Assembly (NCBI GenBank): GCA_963757155.1 | Contig: CAVWQS010000008.1 | Coordinates: forward strand, 1 to 64,000 | Length of the DNA stretch: 64,000 nt | From: DASXQK01 sp963757155 | Lineage (GTDB): Bacteria; Pseudomonadota; Alphaproteobacteria; Dongiales; Dongiaceae | Reading direction: 5' to 3' | Part shown: piece by piece, positions 38,202-47,170 of the stretch | Position numbering within the stretch: the first letter of the stretch is position 1 | Layout: each line of letters opens with the position of its first letter | Made by a program: the position numbers and the translations under genes | The notes under the pieces: generated by a model | What the model was told of the DNA's origin: nothing | Seen by the model: the letters and a program-made list of their open reading frames with translations, nothing else | Databases searched by the model: none

Positions 38202-39719
38202 CTACATCCGCGTCCAATCGCCCGACGTCTCGAAGGCATCCGACGCCTGAAGCACCGTCGCCTCGTCGAATTTGCGGCCGATGAGCATCAGCCCCACGGG
38301 CAGACCGTCGATCATGCCGCAGGGCAGAGTGATGGCGGGATGGCCCGTGGCGCAGGTCTGGCAGAGGTTGTTGATCATCTCCAAAGCGCGGGCGAAGCTT
38401 TCCTCCCGGGAATGACCGGGCTTCGGCAGCGGCTGCGCCTTCATGGGGGTGGTGGGCATCAGCAGCAGGTCGTGGGCGGCCAGCACCTCGTCATAGGCCG
38501 CGCGCAGCACCCGGCGCAGGTTCTGCGCCTTGGCGTAGTAGTGGCCATGGTGGAAGCGGTGCATGTACTCGCCGGTGAACAGCACCAGCTTGACCGTATC
38601 GGCGATCTCCTCGGGCCGCGCATGCCAGGCCTGGGCGAAGGCATCGAGAAGCCCGGTGGGGTAATAGCCCAGCCAGTTCGAGCCGGTCGCATTGCCCTTG
38701 ATCATGAGCTCGGCCGCACCCTCGGCGGCGATGGCGGTCCAGATGGCGATGCCGTCCTCATGCATGGGGATGGAGACCTCGGAGACGACGGCGCCGAGCT
38801 GGCGGAAGCGCTCCGCGGCGGCGCGGACCTTCTCATCGACGGCGGCCTCGCTCTCCGGCCGGCCGAAACCCTCCTTGACCAAAGCGAGCTTCAGACCTTT
38901 CACACCCTTGCCGAGGGCGGCCAGATAGTCGTGCGTCTCGCACTCAGCCTGCCGCGGATCCAGGGGGTCCCGCCCGGCAATCACGCCGAGGAGCAAAGCC
39001 ACATCCCGGGTCGAGGCGCAGATCGGGCCCGCATGGTCCAGCGTCTGCTCGATGGGAAACATGCCCGTGCAGGGAACGAGGCCATAGGTCGGCTTCAACC
39101 CATAGACCCCGCACCAGGAGGCGGGGACCCGGATCGATCCGCCCTGATCGCCCCCCAGCGCCATATCGACGCTGCCCGAGGCGACCAGCGCAGCGCTCCC
39201 GCTGGAGGAGCCGCCGGTCGCATAGCCGTGGCGATGGGGGTTGTGCACGGGACCCAGGAAGTTCGTATGGCTGCCGCCGGAGAAGCAGAGGTTCTCGCAA
39301 GAGGCCTTGCCGGTGATCCAGCCGCCGGCCGCCAGGATCCGCTCCGCGACGGTGGCGTCGAAATCCGGCACATAGCCTTGCAGCAGCGAGGTGCCGTTGC
39401 GCATCGGTACGCCGGCCAGGCAAGTCGTGTCCTTGAGGGCGATGGTCCGGCCGGCCAGCGGTCCCGCCGGCGCGCCCCGCACATCGGTGCGCCAGGCCCA
39501 GGCGTTGAGGGGATTCTCCTCAGGCTTGGGCGCCTGGCCGCGTTCGCGGGGATAGCGGACCACCGGCTTGGGCTCGGCCAGCTCGTCGACGCGGCGGTAG
39601 GAGGCCAGCACCCCTTGCATCAGGCCGAGGAATGAATCGGCGTCCGCCCGGCTGAGCTTCATCCCGAAGCTCGCCGCGATCTCGCTGATGTCGCCCGCGC
39701 TCGGCTCCCTGACACTCAT
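38202..39719 (-). CDS. Amidase signature family protein
   Basis: 505 residues with the Ser-cisSer-Lys triad: lysine in TIALKDTTCLAGVP, cis-serine in ATGGSSSGSAALVASG and nucleophile serine in GGDQGGSIRVPASWCG. Start at ATG 39719 (MSVREPSAGDISEIAASFG); the same frame is open upstream only by chance. It would hydrolyse an amide in the cytoplasm; close relatives act on varied substrates. It lies downstream of the sarcosine-oxidase genes in the same direction, about 30 bases after the small secreted protein gene, so it may be part of that operon. Confidence 0.9.
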   Translation of the reverse strand: MSVREPSAGDISEIAASFGMKLSRADADSFLGLMQGVLASYRRVDELAEPKPVVRYPRERGQAPKPEENPLNAWAWRTDVRGAPAGPLAGRTIALKDTTCLAGVPMRNGTSLLQGYVPDFDATVAERILAAGGWITGKASCENLCFSGGSHTNFLGPVHNPHRHGYATGGSSSGSAALVASGSVDMALGGDQGGSIRVPASWCGVYGLKPTYGLVPCTGMFPIEQTLDHAGPICASTRDVALLLGVIAGRDPLDPRQAECETHDYLAALGKGVKGLKLALVKEGFGRPESEAAVDEKVRAAAERFRQLGAVVSEVSIPMHEDGIAIWTAIAAEGAAELMIKGNATGSNWLGYYPTGLLDAFAQAWHARPEEIADTVKLVLFTGEYMHRFHHGHYYAKAQNLRRVLRAAYDEVLAAHDLLLMPTTPMKAQPLPKPGHSREESFARALEMINNLCQTCATGHPAITLPCGMIDGLPVGLMLIGRKFDEATVLQASDAFETSGDWTRM

Positions 39720-39748
39720 CGAGCCCCCCTTGTGTGCCGCAGGGCCGC

Positions 39749-40129
39749 TCAGAAATCGGTATCCCGGCCCTTCACGAGGGATGAGGGATAGCGATGGCGC
39801 GTCTCCGGCACGAACCAGATGATCTCGTCTCCGTTGCGATAGAGGTCGTAGCAGCTCTCCACATCGCGCCAGGTCGAGCAGTACTGGCTGTCGGTCGTGC
39901 GCCATCGTCCCTGCGTGGGATCGCGCCCCTTGGCATGATAGATCGTCGTCCCGTCCGAACCGAAGTAGCTTTTGTATTCGCTCTCGCCCCAGATGCCATG
40001 AACGGAATTGCCGGTCAGCGCGGCCTGGATCTCGGCCCCGGTCAGCTTTTGCTCGGCCCCGGCGGCAGCGAGCATGGTCGACAGCAGGAGAGCGGCCGCG
40101 ATGAAAGGAGCGGCAGCCTTGCCTGTCAC
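39749..40129 (-). CDS. Small secreted protein of unknown function
   Basis: 126 residues from GTG 40129, which overlaps the stop of the sarcosine-oxidase gamma gene (GTGA). Sec signal APFIAAALLLSTMLAAAGA. The body has LTGAEIQAALTGNSVHGIWG, TTIYHAKGRDPTQGRWRTTD, YCSTWRDVESCYDLYRNGDE. This pattern of a gain-of-function-style 'NSVHGIWGE' start and a W/C-rich end resembles DUF995-like secreted proteins, but I am not certain. The tight overlap ties it to soxG. Confidence 0.7.
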   Translation of the reverse strand: MTGKAAAPFIAAALLLSTMLAAAGAEQKLTGAEIQAALTGNSVHGIWGESEYKSYFGSDGTTIYHAKGRDPTQGRWRTTDSQYCSTWRDVESCYDLYRNGDEIIWFVPETRHRYPSSLVKGRDTDF

Positions 40130-40743
40130 GCCTCGGCGCCTCGCACCGCCAGGCCGTATTCCGCCGCCGCCCGCTCCATCCAGTTCCAGAGATAATCGGC
40201 GAAGCTGTTCTGGACATAGACGTCGTAGCGCGGCGATGCGTCGATCTGATGCAGGATGATGTTCGCCCGGGTGAGGCCGGTCTGGGCGCAATGGCCGGTG
40301 TCGAAGGCGCGGGGATGGAGATCGAGCGGCGTCCCTTCTGCAGCATCTCCCGGGCCCGGGGCCCGGCGACGGTGATGACCGTGCGCGCCTCGGAGAGATC
40401 GACGACGGCGGCATGCTGGCGGGTCAGAACCTGGCGCAAGGCAGCGGCAATATCCTTCTCGCGGCCCGGCGCGGCGACGATCAGCCATTCGTCGGGGCCG
40501 AGCCAGAGAGCGGCCAGGCCCTGGCCGGTGGCGGCGCGGTTCGGCGTCACGGGAAGCTGGATGCCGATGACGCTGGCGACGGCTGCCATGAAGACGTCGT
40601 CGTTCGGATTGCCGCGCAGATCGATCTGGCAGCGATGCGGACTCTCGCCGAGGCAGCACGCCCGCCTCGGCGGGCGCCTCGGCCGCGCGGGCGGCGAGGC
40701 CTTTATGGGCCAGCGGGCTGCGCCGGAGATAGGGCTCAACCAT
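40126..40743 (-). CDS. soxG: Sarcosine oxidase gamma subunit (two frameshifts)
   Basis: About 205 residues. Starts at 40743 (MVEPYLRRSPLAHKGLAARA) overlapping the end of soxA by 8 bases. The middle (CQIDLRGNPNDDVFMAAVAS, ALWLGPDEWLIVAAPGREKD, VVDLSEARTVITVAGPRARE) is in a second frame. The end (DTGHCAQTGLTRANIILHQI, then YDVYVQNSFADYLWNWMERA) returns to the first. Breaks near 40660 and 40325. SoxG is the small GcvT-like subunit of the heterotetrameric enzyme. As written the protein is interrupted. Confidence 0.85.
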   Translation of the reverse strand: MVEPYLRRSPLAHKGLAARAAEAPAEAGVLPRRESASLPDRSARQSERRRLHGSRRQRHRHPASRDAEPRRHRPGPGRSLARPRRMADRRRAGPREGYCRCLAPGSDPPACRRRRSLRGAHGHHRRRAPGPGDAAEGTPLDLHPRAFDTGHCAQTGLTRANIILHQIDASPRYDVYVQNSFADYLWNWMERAAAEYGLAVRGAEA

Positions 40744-43700
40744 CGATGCGCTTCCCTTCGGGATCGAAGAATTTGGGCTCCGTCACCTTGGCCTTGATGG
40801 TGCGATCGACCAGCGGGATGAAGACCGTGTCGCCCATGCGGTTGCGGCCGTTCTTCACCACCGCCATGGCGATGGAGCGCCCGACATTGGGGCTGAAATA
40901 GCTCGAGGTGACATGGCCGATCATGTCCATGGGCGGCTTGTCCTTGAGCTCGGCCACGATCTGGCCGCCCTCGGGAATCACCTCGCTGGGATTCTCCGAG
41001 AGAAGCCCGACCAGATGCTTGCGGTCGCCGCGCGCCGTGTCGGGGCGGCTGAAGGCGCGCTTGCCGAAGAAATCGGGCTTCTGCTTGCTGACGATCCAAT
41101 CCATGCCGAGATCCTGGGGCGTGGTCGTGCCGTCGGTCTCCTGGCCCACGATGACGAAGCCGCGCTCGGCGCGCAGCACATGCATGGTCTCGGTGCCGTA
41201 GGTCACGAGCTGGTATTTCTCGCCGGCGGTGATCAGCGCCTGCCACAGGGCATGGCCATAGCTGGCGGGGACATTGACCTCATAGCTGAGATCGCCGGTG
41301 AAGCTGATGCGGAAGACCCGGGCAGGAATGCCGGCGACGGTGCCTTCGCGCAGAGACATGAAGGGGAAGGCGGCGTTGTCGAGGGGAATATCGGTCGTCA
41401 ACTCGCCCAGCAGGCGCCGTGCCAGGGGGCCGTTGATGGCGACCGTCGCCCATTGCTCCGTGACCGAGGTGCAATAGACCTTCATGTCAGGCCATTCGCA
41501 TTGCAGCCAGCTCTCGAGCCAGCCCAGCACCCGCGCGGCATTGCCGGTGGTGGTGCTCATGAGGAAATGATGTTCGTCGAGGCGCGTGGTCACGCCGTCG
41601 TCGAAGACCATGCCGTCCTCGCCGCACATCAGGCCGTAGCGGCAGCGGCCGATCTCCAGCTTGGTGAAGGCGTTGGTGTAGACCATGTTGAGGAGCTTGA
41701 TCGTGTCCGGGCCCTGGATGTCGATCTTGCCCAGGGTCGAGGCATCGACGATGCCGACGGTGGTGCGCACCGCCTTGGCCTCGCGATTGACGGCATCATG
41801 CATGGTCTCGCCGGGCTTGGGGTAGTACCAGGCGCGGCGCCATTGGCCGACATTCTCGAAGGGCGCGCCGACGCCCTCATGCCAGCCATGGATCGGCGTG
41901 CGGCGGATGGGATCCAAGAGATCGCCGTGATCCTCGCCGGCGAAGCTGCCGATGGAGGCGGGGGTGTAGGGCGGGCGGAAGGTGGTATGCCCCACCTCCG
42001 GCACCGAGCGCCCCTGCGCCTCGGCCATGATGCCGAGCGCATTGATGTTGCTGGTCTTGCCCTGGTCGGTGCCCATGCCCATGGTGGTGTAGCGCTTGAG
42101 ATGCTCGACCGAGCGGTAGCCTTCCCGATGGGCGAGGCGGACATCGGCGGCGGTGACGTCGTTCTGGAAATCGACGAAATGCTTGCCGTTATGGCCGACG
42201 GGCAAGGTCGAGGGCACGATCCACATCTGGCGCAGCGGCTCGGCCGATGGATCCGCCGCCGGTGACGCGGGCGGCTCGGCGGCGCCGAGGCCGCTGACGA
42301 AGCCGGCATCGGCCGCCGCCGCAGCACCGGCGGCATGACCCTCGGCGATGCAGGCCGCCAGCGAGAAGCTGCCGCGGCAGGCGCCGGCGGAGCGTTCGGC
42401 CTGGGCGGAGATGTTCGGCACGAAGGCGCCGATGGATTCGTTCCAGGCGAGCTTGCCGCGGGATTGGCTGAAGAGATGCACCGAGGGCGTCCAGCCGCCG
42501 GCGTTCAGCACGAGATCGCAGGAGAGCACCCGCGTCGTGCCGCCGACGCCGCTCTCGCTCAGCGGCATGGCCGTGACCCCGTCGACGCGAAGCTCGCCCG
42601 TGGTGCCGACGATGGCATGGCCGGGCAGCAGCTCGATGCCGCGCTGGCGCGCCTGTTCCGTCAGCTCATGATCGGCTTCGGGGCGGAGATCGATGATGGC
42701 GGCGACCGTGGTGCCGGCCGCGGCCAGATCGAGGGCGGCGCGATAGCCGCTGTCGTTGTTGGTCAGCAGCACGGCGCGCCGGCCGGGGAGCGCGCCATAG
42801 CGCCGGGCATAGGTGGCGGCGGCCGAGGCCATCATGATGCCGGGGCGGTCATTGTCGGCGAAGACCAGGGGCCGCTCGATGGCGCCGGTCGCCAGCACCA
42901 CCTGCTTGGCCCGGACGCGCCAGAGGCGCTGGCGCGGCGCATGGGGCGGCGGGGCGGCCAGGTGATCGGCGACCCGCTCCATCAAGGTCAGGTAGTTGTG
43001 GTCGTAATAGCCGAAGGCCGTGGTGCGCGGCAGCAGCGTCACCTCGGGCATGCGGGCAAGGGCGGCCACCGCCTCGGCCAGCCAGTCGCTCGCCGGCTTG
43101 CCGTCGACGGGCTCGCCGCTCGACAGCAGCGAGCCGCCGAGCTCCGCCTGCTCATCGGCCAGGATGACCCGCGCCCCGGCGGCGCCGGCCGCCAAGGCGG
43201 CAACGATGCCCGCGGGACCCGCACCCACGACCAGCACGTCGCAATGGGCATAGGTCTTGCTGTAGCGGTCGGGATCGGGCGCCTGGGGCGCCTTGCCGAG
43301 GCCGGCGGCGCGGCGGATGACATGCTCGTATTTCATCCAGGCGCTGGGCGGCCACATGAAGGTCTTGTAGTAGAAGCCCGCCGGGAAATAGCGCGACAGC
43401 AGATTGTTCACGCTGCCGATGTCGAAACGCAGCGACGGCCAGCGATTCTGGCTCTCGGCGACCAGCCCCTCATAGAGCTCGATCTGGGTGGCGCGGATAT
43501 TGGGCTCGGTGCGATCGCCGCTGCGCAGCTGGATCAGCGCATTGGGCTCGTCGGAGCCCGCGGTCATGATGCCGCGGGGGCGGTGGTACTTGAAGCTGCG
43601 CCCCACGAGATGCACGCCATTGGCGAGCAGGGCCGAGGCGAGGGTGTCGCCGGCATATCCTTCGTAGCGCTTGCCGTCGAAGGTGAAGCCGAGCGGCCGG

Positions 43701-43750
43701 CTGCGGTCGATGCGGCCGCCCTGGAGGCTGCGATGGGACTGCTCGCTCAC
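40736..43750 (-). CDS. soxA: Sarcosine oxidase alpha subunit
   Basis: 1004 residues, intact. Residues about 20-100 form the ferredoxin-like domain without iron ligands (GYAGDTLASALLANGVHLVG, SFKYHRPRGIMTAGSDEPNA). About 170-500 form the NAD/FAD-type domain with VLVVGAGPAGIVAALAAGAA (GAGPAG at 176-181). The C-terminal 380 residues are a GcvT domain for tetrahydrofolate (FTGDLSYEVNVPASYGHALW). The complex oxidises sarcosine to glycine and makes H2O2 plus formaldehyde or 5,10-methylene-tetrahydrofolate. Overlaps soxD at one end and soxG at the other by a few bases. Confidence 0.95.
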   Translation of the reverse strand: MSEQSHRSLQGGRIDRSRPLGFTFDGKRYEGYAGDTLASALLANGVHLVGRSFKYHRPRGIMTAGSDEPNALIQLRSGDRTEPNIRATQIELYEGLVAESQNRWPSLRFDIGSVNNLLSRYFPAGFYYKTFMWPPSAWMKYEHVIRRAAGLGKAPQAPDPDRYSKTYAHCDVLVVGAGPAGIVAALAAGAAGARVILADEQAELGGSLLSSGEPVDGKPASDWLAEAVAALARMPEVTLLPRTTAFGYYDHNYLTLMERVADHLAAPPPHAPRQRLWRVRAKQVVLATGAIERPLVFADNDRPGIMMASAAATYARRYGALPGRRAVLLTNNDSGYRAALDLAAAGTTVAAIIDLRPEADHELTEQARQRGIELLPGHAIVGTTGELRVDGVTAMPLSESGVGGTTRVLSCDLVLNAGGWTPSVHLFSQSRGKLAWNESIGAFVPNISAQAERSAGACRGSFSLAACIAEGHAAGAAAAADAGFVSGLGAAEPPASPAADPSAEPLRQMWIVPSTLPVGHNGKHFVDFQNDVTAADVRLAHREGYRSVEHLKRYTTMGMGTDQGKTSNINALGIMAEAQGRSVPEVGHTTFRPPYTPASIGSFAGEDHGDLLDPIRRTPIHGWHEGVGAPFENVGQWRRAWYYPKPGETMHDAVNREAKAVRTTVGIVDASTLGKIDIQGPDTIKLLNMVYTNAFTKLEIGRCRYGLMCGEDGMVFDDGVTTRLDEHHFLMSTTTGNAARVLGWLESWLQCEWPDMKVYCTSVTEQWATVAINGPLARRLLGELTTDIPLDNAAFPFMSLREGTVAGIPARVFRISFTGDLSYEVNVPASYGHALWQALITAGEKYQLVTYGTETMHVLRAERGFVIVGQETDGTTTPQDLGMDWIVSKQKPDFFGKRAFSRPDTARGDRKHLVGLLSENPSEVIPEGGQIVAELKDKPPMDMIGHVTSSYFSPNVGRSIAMAVVKNGRNRMGDTVFIPLVDRTIKAKVTEPKFFDPEGKRIDG

Positions 43751-44013
43751 GGCTGCTCGCCCATCTTGTAGACCTTGGAAATGCGGTGGGTCACCGTATC
43801 GCGGGCGACATTGAACCAGCGCCGGCAGCCCCGGGCGTGGTTCCAGCGCTCATATTGCAGCCCCTTCGGGTTCTTCCGCATGAACAGGTAATCGGCCCAT
43901 GCGGCGTCGCTCATCGCCGCCTGATCGATGGGGCGGGCGATATGGCTCTCGCCGCCGCAGGTGAATTCGAGCTCGGCGCGGGGACCGCAGAAGGGACAGT
44001 CGATCAGCATCAT
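43747..44013 (-). CDS. soxD: Sarcosine oxidase delta subunit
   Basis: 88 residues. It is the small zinc-binding subunit; the ligands are C6 and C9 (DCPFCG), H59 and C63 (NHARGCRRWF). RNTVTHRI-type ending RDTVTHRISKVYKMGEQP is typical. It overlaps soxA by 4 bases (ATGA) and follows soxB by 13 bases, the standard soxB-D-A-G order. Confidence 0.95.
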   Translation of the reverse strand: MMLIDCPFCGPRAELEFTCGGESHIARPIDQAAMSDAAWADYLFMRKNPKGLQYERWNHARGCRRWFNVARDTVTHRISKVYKMGEQP

Positions 44014-44026
44014 GGGATGTCGGTCC

Positions 44027-45280
44027 TCAATGCGCGACGCCGGCGGCGCCGTGCTCGTCGATGAGATAGCCGTTGACGAAGCGATCCAAGGCGAAGGGCT
44101 CGTTCAGCTTGTGGGGCCGGTCCTGCGCGATGGTATGGGCGAAGACCCAGCCGGAGCCGGGCGTTGCCTTGAAGCCGCCGGTGCCCCAGCCGCAGTTGAA
44201 GTAGAGCCCTTCCACCGGCGTCTTGCTGATGATCGGGCTGGCATCGGGGCAGACATCGACGATGCCGCCCCAGGTCCTGAGCACGCGCAGCCGGCTGAAG
44301 ATCGGGAAGAGCTCGATCAGGGCGTTGAGCAGATTCTCCACCACCGGCGGGCTGCCGGTCTGGGCATAGGAATTGTAGCCGTCGATGCCGGCCCCCATGA
44401 CCAGCTCGCCCTTGTCGGACTGGCTGACATAGACATGGACCGCGCTCGACATCACCACCGTGTTCAGGACCGGCTTTATCGGCTCGCTCACCAGGGCCTG
44501 GAGAGGGTGGCTCTCGATGGGAAAGCGCAGCCCCGCCATCTTGGCCATGACGCTGGAATGGCCGGCCGCGACGCAGCCGACCTTGCCGGCGCCGATGAAG
44601 CCGCGGGTGGTCTCCACGCCCTTGATCCGGCCGTCCTCGATGCGGAAGCCCGTGACCTCGCAATTCTGGATGATGTCGACGCCGCGGCTGTCGGCGGCCC
44701 GGGCGTAGCCCCAGGCGACGGCGTCATGGCGGGCGACGCCGCCGCGGCGCTGCAGCGAGGCGCCCAGGACGGGGTGGCGGGCATTGGGCCGGCAATCCAG
44801 GACCGGGCAATACGCGGCAACCTCGGCGGTGCTGAGGAATTCTGAATCGATGGCATTCAGGCGGTTGGAATTGACGCGCCGGCTGAGCTCGCGCAGCTCA
44901 TGCTGGTTATGGGCGAGGCTCAGCAGCCCGCGCTGGCTGAACATGACGTTGAAGTTCAGATCCTGGGACAGCCCCTCCCAGAGCTTCAGGGAATGCTCGT
45001 AGAGATGGGCGCTCTCGTCCCAGAGATAGTTCGAGCGCACCACCGTGGTATTGCGGCCCGTGTTGCCGCCGCCGAGCCAGCCCTTCTCGATCACCGCCAC
45101 ATTGGTGATGCCGTGCTCCTTGGCCAGGTAATAGGCCGTCGCCAGGCCATGGCCCCCGCCGCCCACGATGACCACGTCATAGGCCGGCCGCGGCTCGGGG
45201 CTGCGCCAGGCTTCCGTCCAGTTCTCGTGGTAGCTGCGCGCGTTGCGCGCCAGGCTGAAGATGGAATAACGCGCCTTCAT
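44027..45280 (-). CDS. soxB: Sarcosine oxidase beta subunit
   Basis: 417 residues from ATG 45280 (MKARYSIFSLARNARSYHEN). The FAD fold is VVIVGGGGHGLATAYYLAKE; GGGNTGRNTTVVRSNYLWDE and the RHDAVAWGYARAA segment (around the histidine that binds FMN in this family) are present. C-terminal GGIVDVCPDASPIISKTPV and NCGWGTGGFKATPGSG. It is the catalytic subunit that oxidises sarcosine. First gene of the operon; 13-bp direct repeats lie 25 bases upstream. Confidence 0.95.
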   Translation of the reverse strand: MKARYSIFSLARNARSYHENWTEAWRSPEPRPAYDVVIVGGGGHGLATAYYLAKEHGITNVAVIEKGWLGGGNTGRNTTVVRSNYLWDESAHLYEHSLKLWEGLSQDLNFNVMFSQRGLLSLAHNQHELRELSRRVNSNRLNAIDSEFLSTAEVAAYCPVLDCRPNARHPVLGASLQRRGGVARHDAVAWGYARAADSRGVDIIQNCEVTGFRIEDGRIKGVETTRGFIGAGKVGCVAAGHSSVMAKMAGLRFPIESHPLQALVSEPIKPVLNTVVMSSAVHVYVSQSDKGELVMGAGIDGYNSYAQTGSPPVVENLLNALIELFPIFSRLRVLRTWGGIVDVCPDASPIISKTPVEGLYFNCGWGTGGFKATPGSGWVFAHTIAQDRPHKLNEPFALDRFVNGYLIDEHGAAGVAH

Positions 45281-45587
45281 CCGGCTCTCCCAATCGGCAC
45301 GATAGAATGGCCGCCACGAATGGCCGCCAAGAATAGCCGCCAACAATCGCCCTTGGGGGCAGCGCGCGAGAATGGCAGCAGCGGCCCCGGCGATCAAGCG
45401 CGACCCCTCCGCTTGCGACATTTTGGGGCCCGAACGCCGTGGGTCGAAGCCGCCGCCGACGCGGCGGGCCCTCTTGCAACATGAGCCCCCGGCGCCGGCT
45501 TCACGGCCGACGCCATGGACTATCGATTCTGCGACATGATCCTGTTAACCTCGCTCCGCGCCGGATCGGCCCCATCCCCGCCCGGCC
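45281..45587. other. soxB upstream intergenic region
   Basis: About 300 bases between divergent soxB and a secreted-protein gene. It contains the 13-bp direct repeats at 45305-45343 and otherwise no gene. It should include the sox operon promoter. Confidence 0.5.
45305..45343. promoter_or_regulatory. Three 13-bp direct repeats upstream of soxB
   Basis: gaatggccgccac (45305), gaatggccgccaa (45318) and gaatagccgccaa (45331) follow head to tail, with a weaker fourth (caatcgccc). They sit 25 bases upstream of the soxB start. They could be an operator for the nearby AraC-type regulator or leader sequence; 13-base spacing is not one full helical turn, so the regulator role is only a guess. Confidence 0.45.
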
Positions 45588-46157
45588 ATGAAGGATGTTT
45601 CCGCGATGCCGCGACGCGCCTGCCGGACCGCCGTCCTTGCCCTCGCAATCCTGCCGGGCATCGCCCTCTGGCGCCCCGCCGAGGCCAAGGCCGACCCCGC
45701 CGCGATCCTGGCGCATCTCCAGGCGACCCCGGCGAGCCAGCTGGACCTGTCGCTCGCCCGGCTGGGGGCGATGGTCGACAATGCGGGAGCGGGCACCGGC
45801 GCCGGACCGGGCCTCAGCTTCGCCAGCTTCGCCGATGTCGAGGAGAAGGACATCGTCATCCGGGCCTATTCCGAGACGGCCAAGCCCGACGCGGCGAGCT
45901 GCCGCAAGATCATGGACCGGATCAAGCAGACCGGCGGCGTCGATTCCAAGACCGGCGAGCCGCAGGATCCCGCCTCGGCCTTCGCCTCGCTCTTCAGCTA
46001 TCCCGGAGTCGACGAGTTCAAGATCGACCAGAGCTATGCCGAGACGGTGGATTCCATGATCTCCATCATGGTGGTGATCGGCGAGACGGGGAACGGGGAT
46101 GGCATGGTCTGCCGGAGCCGGCTCCTCTCCCCCGACATCACCTTCCAGAAGCAATAG
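45588..46157 (+). CDS. Secreted protein of unknown function
   Basis: 189 residues from ATG 45588, or 183 from the in-frame ATG at 45606. Signal peptide TAVLALAILPGIALWRPAEA. The rest (DPAAILAHLQATPASQLDLS, LSFASFADVEEKDIVIRAYS, SMISIMVVIGETGNGDGMVC) matches nothing I recognise. It has two cysteines. It ends two bases before the regulator gene, so it is probably co-transcribed with it. Confidence 0.72.
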   Translation: MKDVSAMPRRACRTAVLALAILPGIALWRPAEAKADPAAILAHLQATPASQLDLSLARLGAMVDNAGAGTGAGPGLSFASFADVEEKDIVIRAYSETAKPDAASCRKIMDRIKQTGGVDSKTGEPQDPASAFASLFSYPGVDEFKIDQSYAETVDSMISIMVVIGETGNGDGMVCRSRLLSPDITFQKQ

Positions 46158-46159
46158 CC

Positions 46160-47170
46160 ATGTTCGGAGCCGCTTCCGCCGAATCGCCGCAACGCATCGC
46201 CTTCGTGCTGATCCCCAATTTCTCGATGATCGCCTTCACCTCGGCGGTGGAGCCGCTGCGCCTGGCGAACCGGGCGGCGGGGCGCGAGCTCTACAGCTGG
46301 CGCCTGTTCTCCAGCGACGCCAAGCCGGTGGCGGCCAGCAACGGCATCGTGCTGAACACCGGGGGCGATATCGACCGGGCCACGGGCTTCGGCACCATCA
46401 TCCTTTGCAGCGGCATCGACGGCCATCTATTCCAGGACCGCGGCCTCTTCGCGGGGCTGCGCCGCATCGACCGTCAGGGCGCCGATATCGGGGCGCTCTG
46501 CACCGGCAGCCATATCCTGGCGCGGGCGGGACTGCTGGATGGCTATCGCTGCACCATCCATTGGGAGAACATCGCCGCCTTCGCCGAGGATTTCCCCGAG
46601 ATCGAGGTGACCTCCGAGCTCTTCGAGGTCGACCGCAACCGCTTCACCTGCTCCGGCGGGACGGCGGCCCTCGACATGATGCTGAACATGATCGCCCTTC
46701 AGCATGGTCACGAGCTGGCGACCGCCGTCTCCGAGCAGTTCATGCATGAGCGCATCCGCGACCGCCACGATCATCAGCGCATGGCCTTGCCGGCGCGGCT
46801 TGGCGTGCGCCATCCCAAGCTGATCCGCGTCATCCGCCAGATGGAGGCCAATCTGGAGGAGCCGCTCGACCGCGGCCAGCTCGCTGCCGCGGCCGGCCTC
46901 TCCACCCGCCAGCTCGAGCGGCTGTTCCGCAAATATCTGAACCGCTCGCCGGCCCGCTATTATGTCGAGCTGCGCCTCAACCGCGCCCGGCTGCTGCTGC
47001 TGCAGACCAACATGTCGGTCATCGACGTGGCGCTCGCCTGCGGCTTCGTCTCCGCCTCGCATTTCTCGAAATGCTACCGCGACTTCTTCGGCAAGACGCC
47101 GCGCCGGGAGCGAGGTCTGCCGCAACTTCCCTTTGCCGCCGAAGATAGCGGCATCACGCGCCGGGTGTGA
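46160..47170 (+). CDS. GlxA/GbdR-type AraC-family transcriptional regulator
   Basis: 336 residues from ATG 46160. The N-terminal class I glutamine-amidotransferase-like sensor domain (RIAFVLIPNFSMIAFTSAVE, IGALCTGSHILARAGLLDGY, FTCSGGTAALDMML) is followed by a double HTH AraC domain (LAAAAGLSTRQLERLFRKYL, VIDVALACGFVSASHFSKCY). This is the GlxA-type architecture of Pseudomonas GbdR, which activates glycine-betaine and sarcosine genes in response to betaine and dimethylglycine. Its position by soxBDAG supports that role here. The product is cytoplasmic. The downstream acyltransferase overlaps its stop codon (TGATG). Confidence 0.88.
   Translation: MFGAASAESPQRIAFVLIPNFSMIAFTSAVEPLRLANRAAGRELYSWRLFSSDAKPVAASNGIVLNTGGDIDRATGFGTIILCSGIDGHLFQDRGLFAGLRRIDRQGADIGALCTGSHILARAGLLDGYRCTIHWENIAAFAEDFPEIEVTSELFEVDRNRFTCSGGTAALDMMLNMIALQHGHELATAVSEQFMHERIRDRHDHQRMALPARLGVRHPKLIRVIRQMEANLEEPLDRGQLAAAAGLSTRQLERLFRKYLNRSPARYYVELRLNRARLLLLQTNMSVIDVALACGFVSASHFSKCYRDFFGKTPRRERGLPQLPFAAEDSGITRRV

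Noticed and set aside
38202..41246. Single 1014-codon protein covering amidase and sarcosine oxidase
   Set aside because: The frame joins the amidase to shifted parts of soxG and soxA only by chance; the amidase has its own start at 39719.
40913..43771. Long plus-strand frames opposite soxA
   Set aside because: Shadows of soxA, which is complete and motif-rich.
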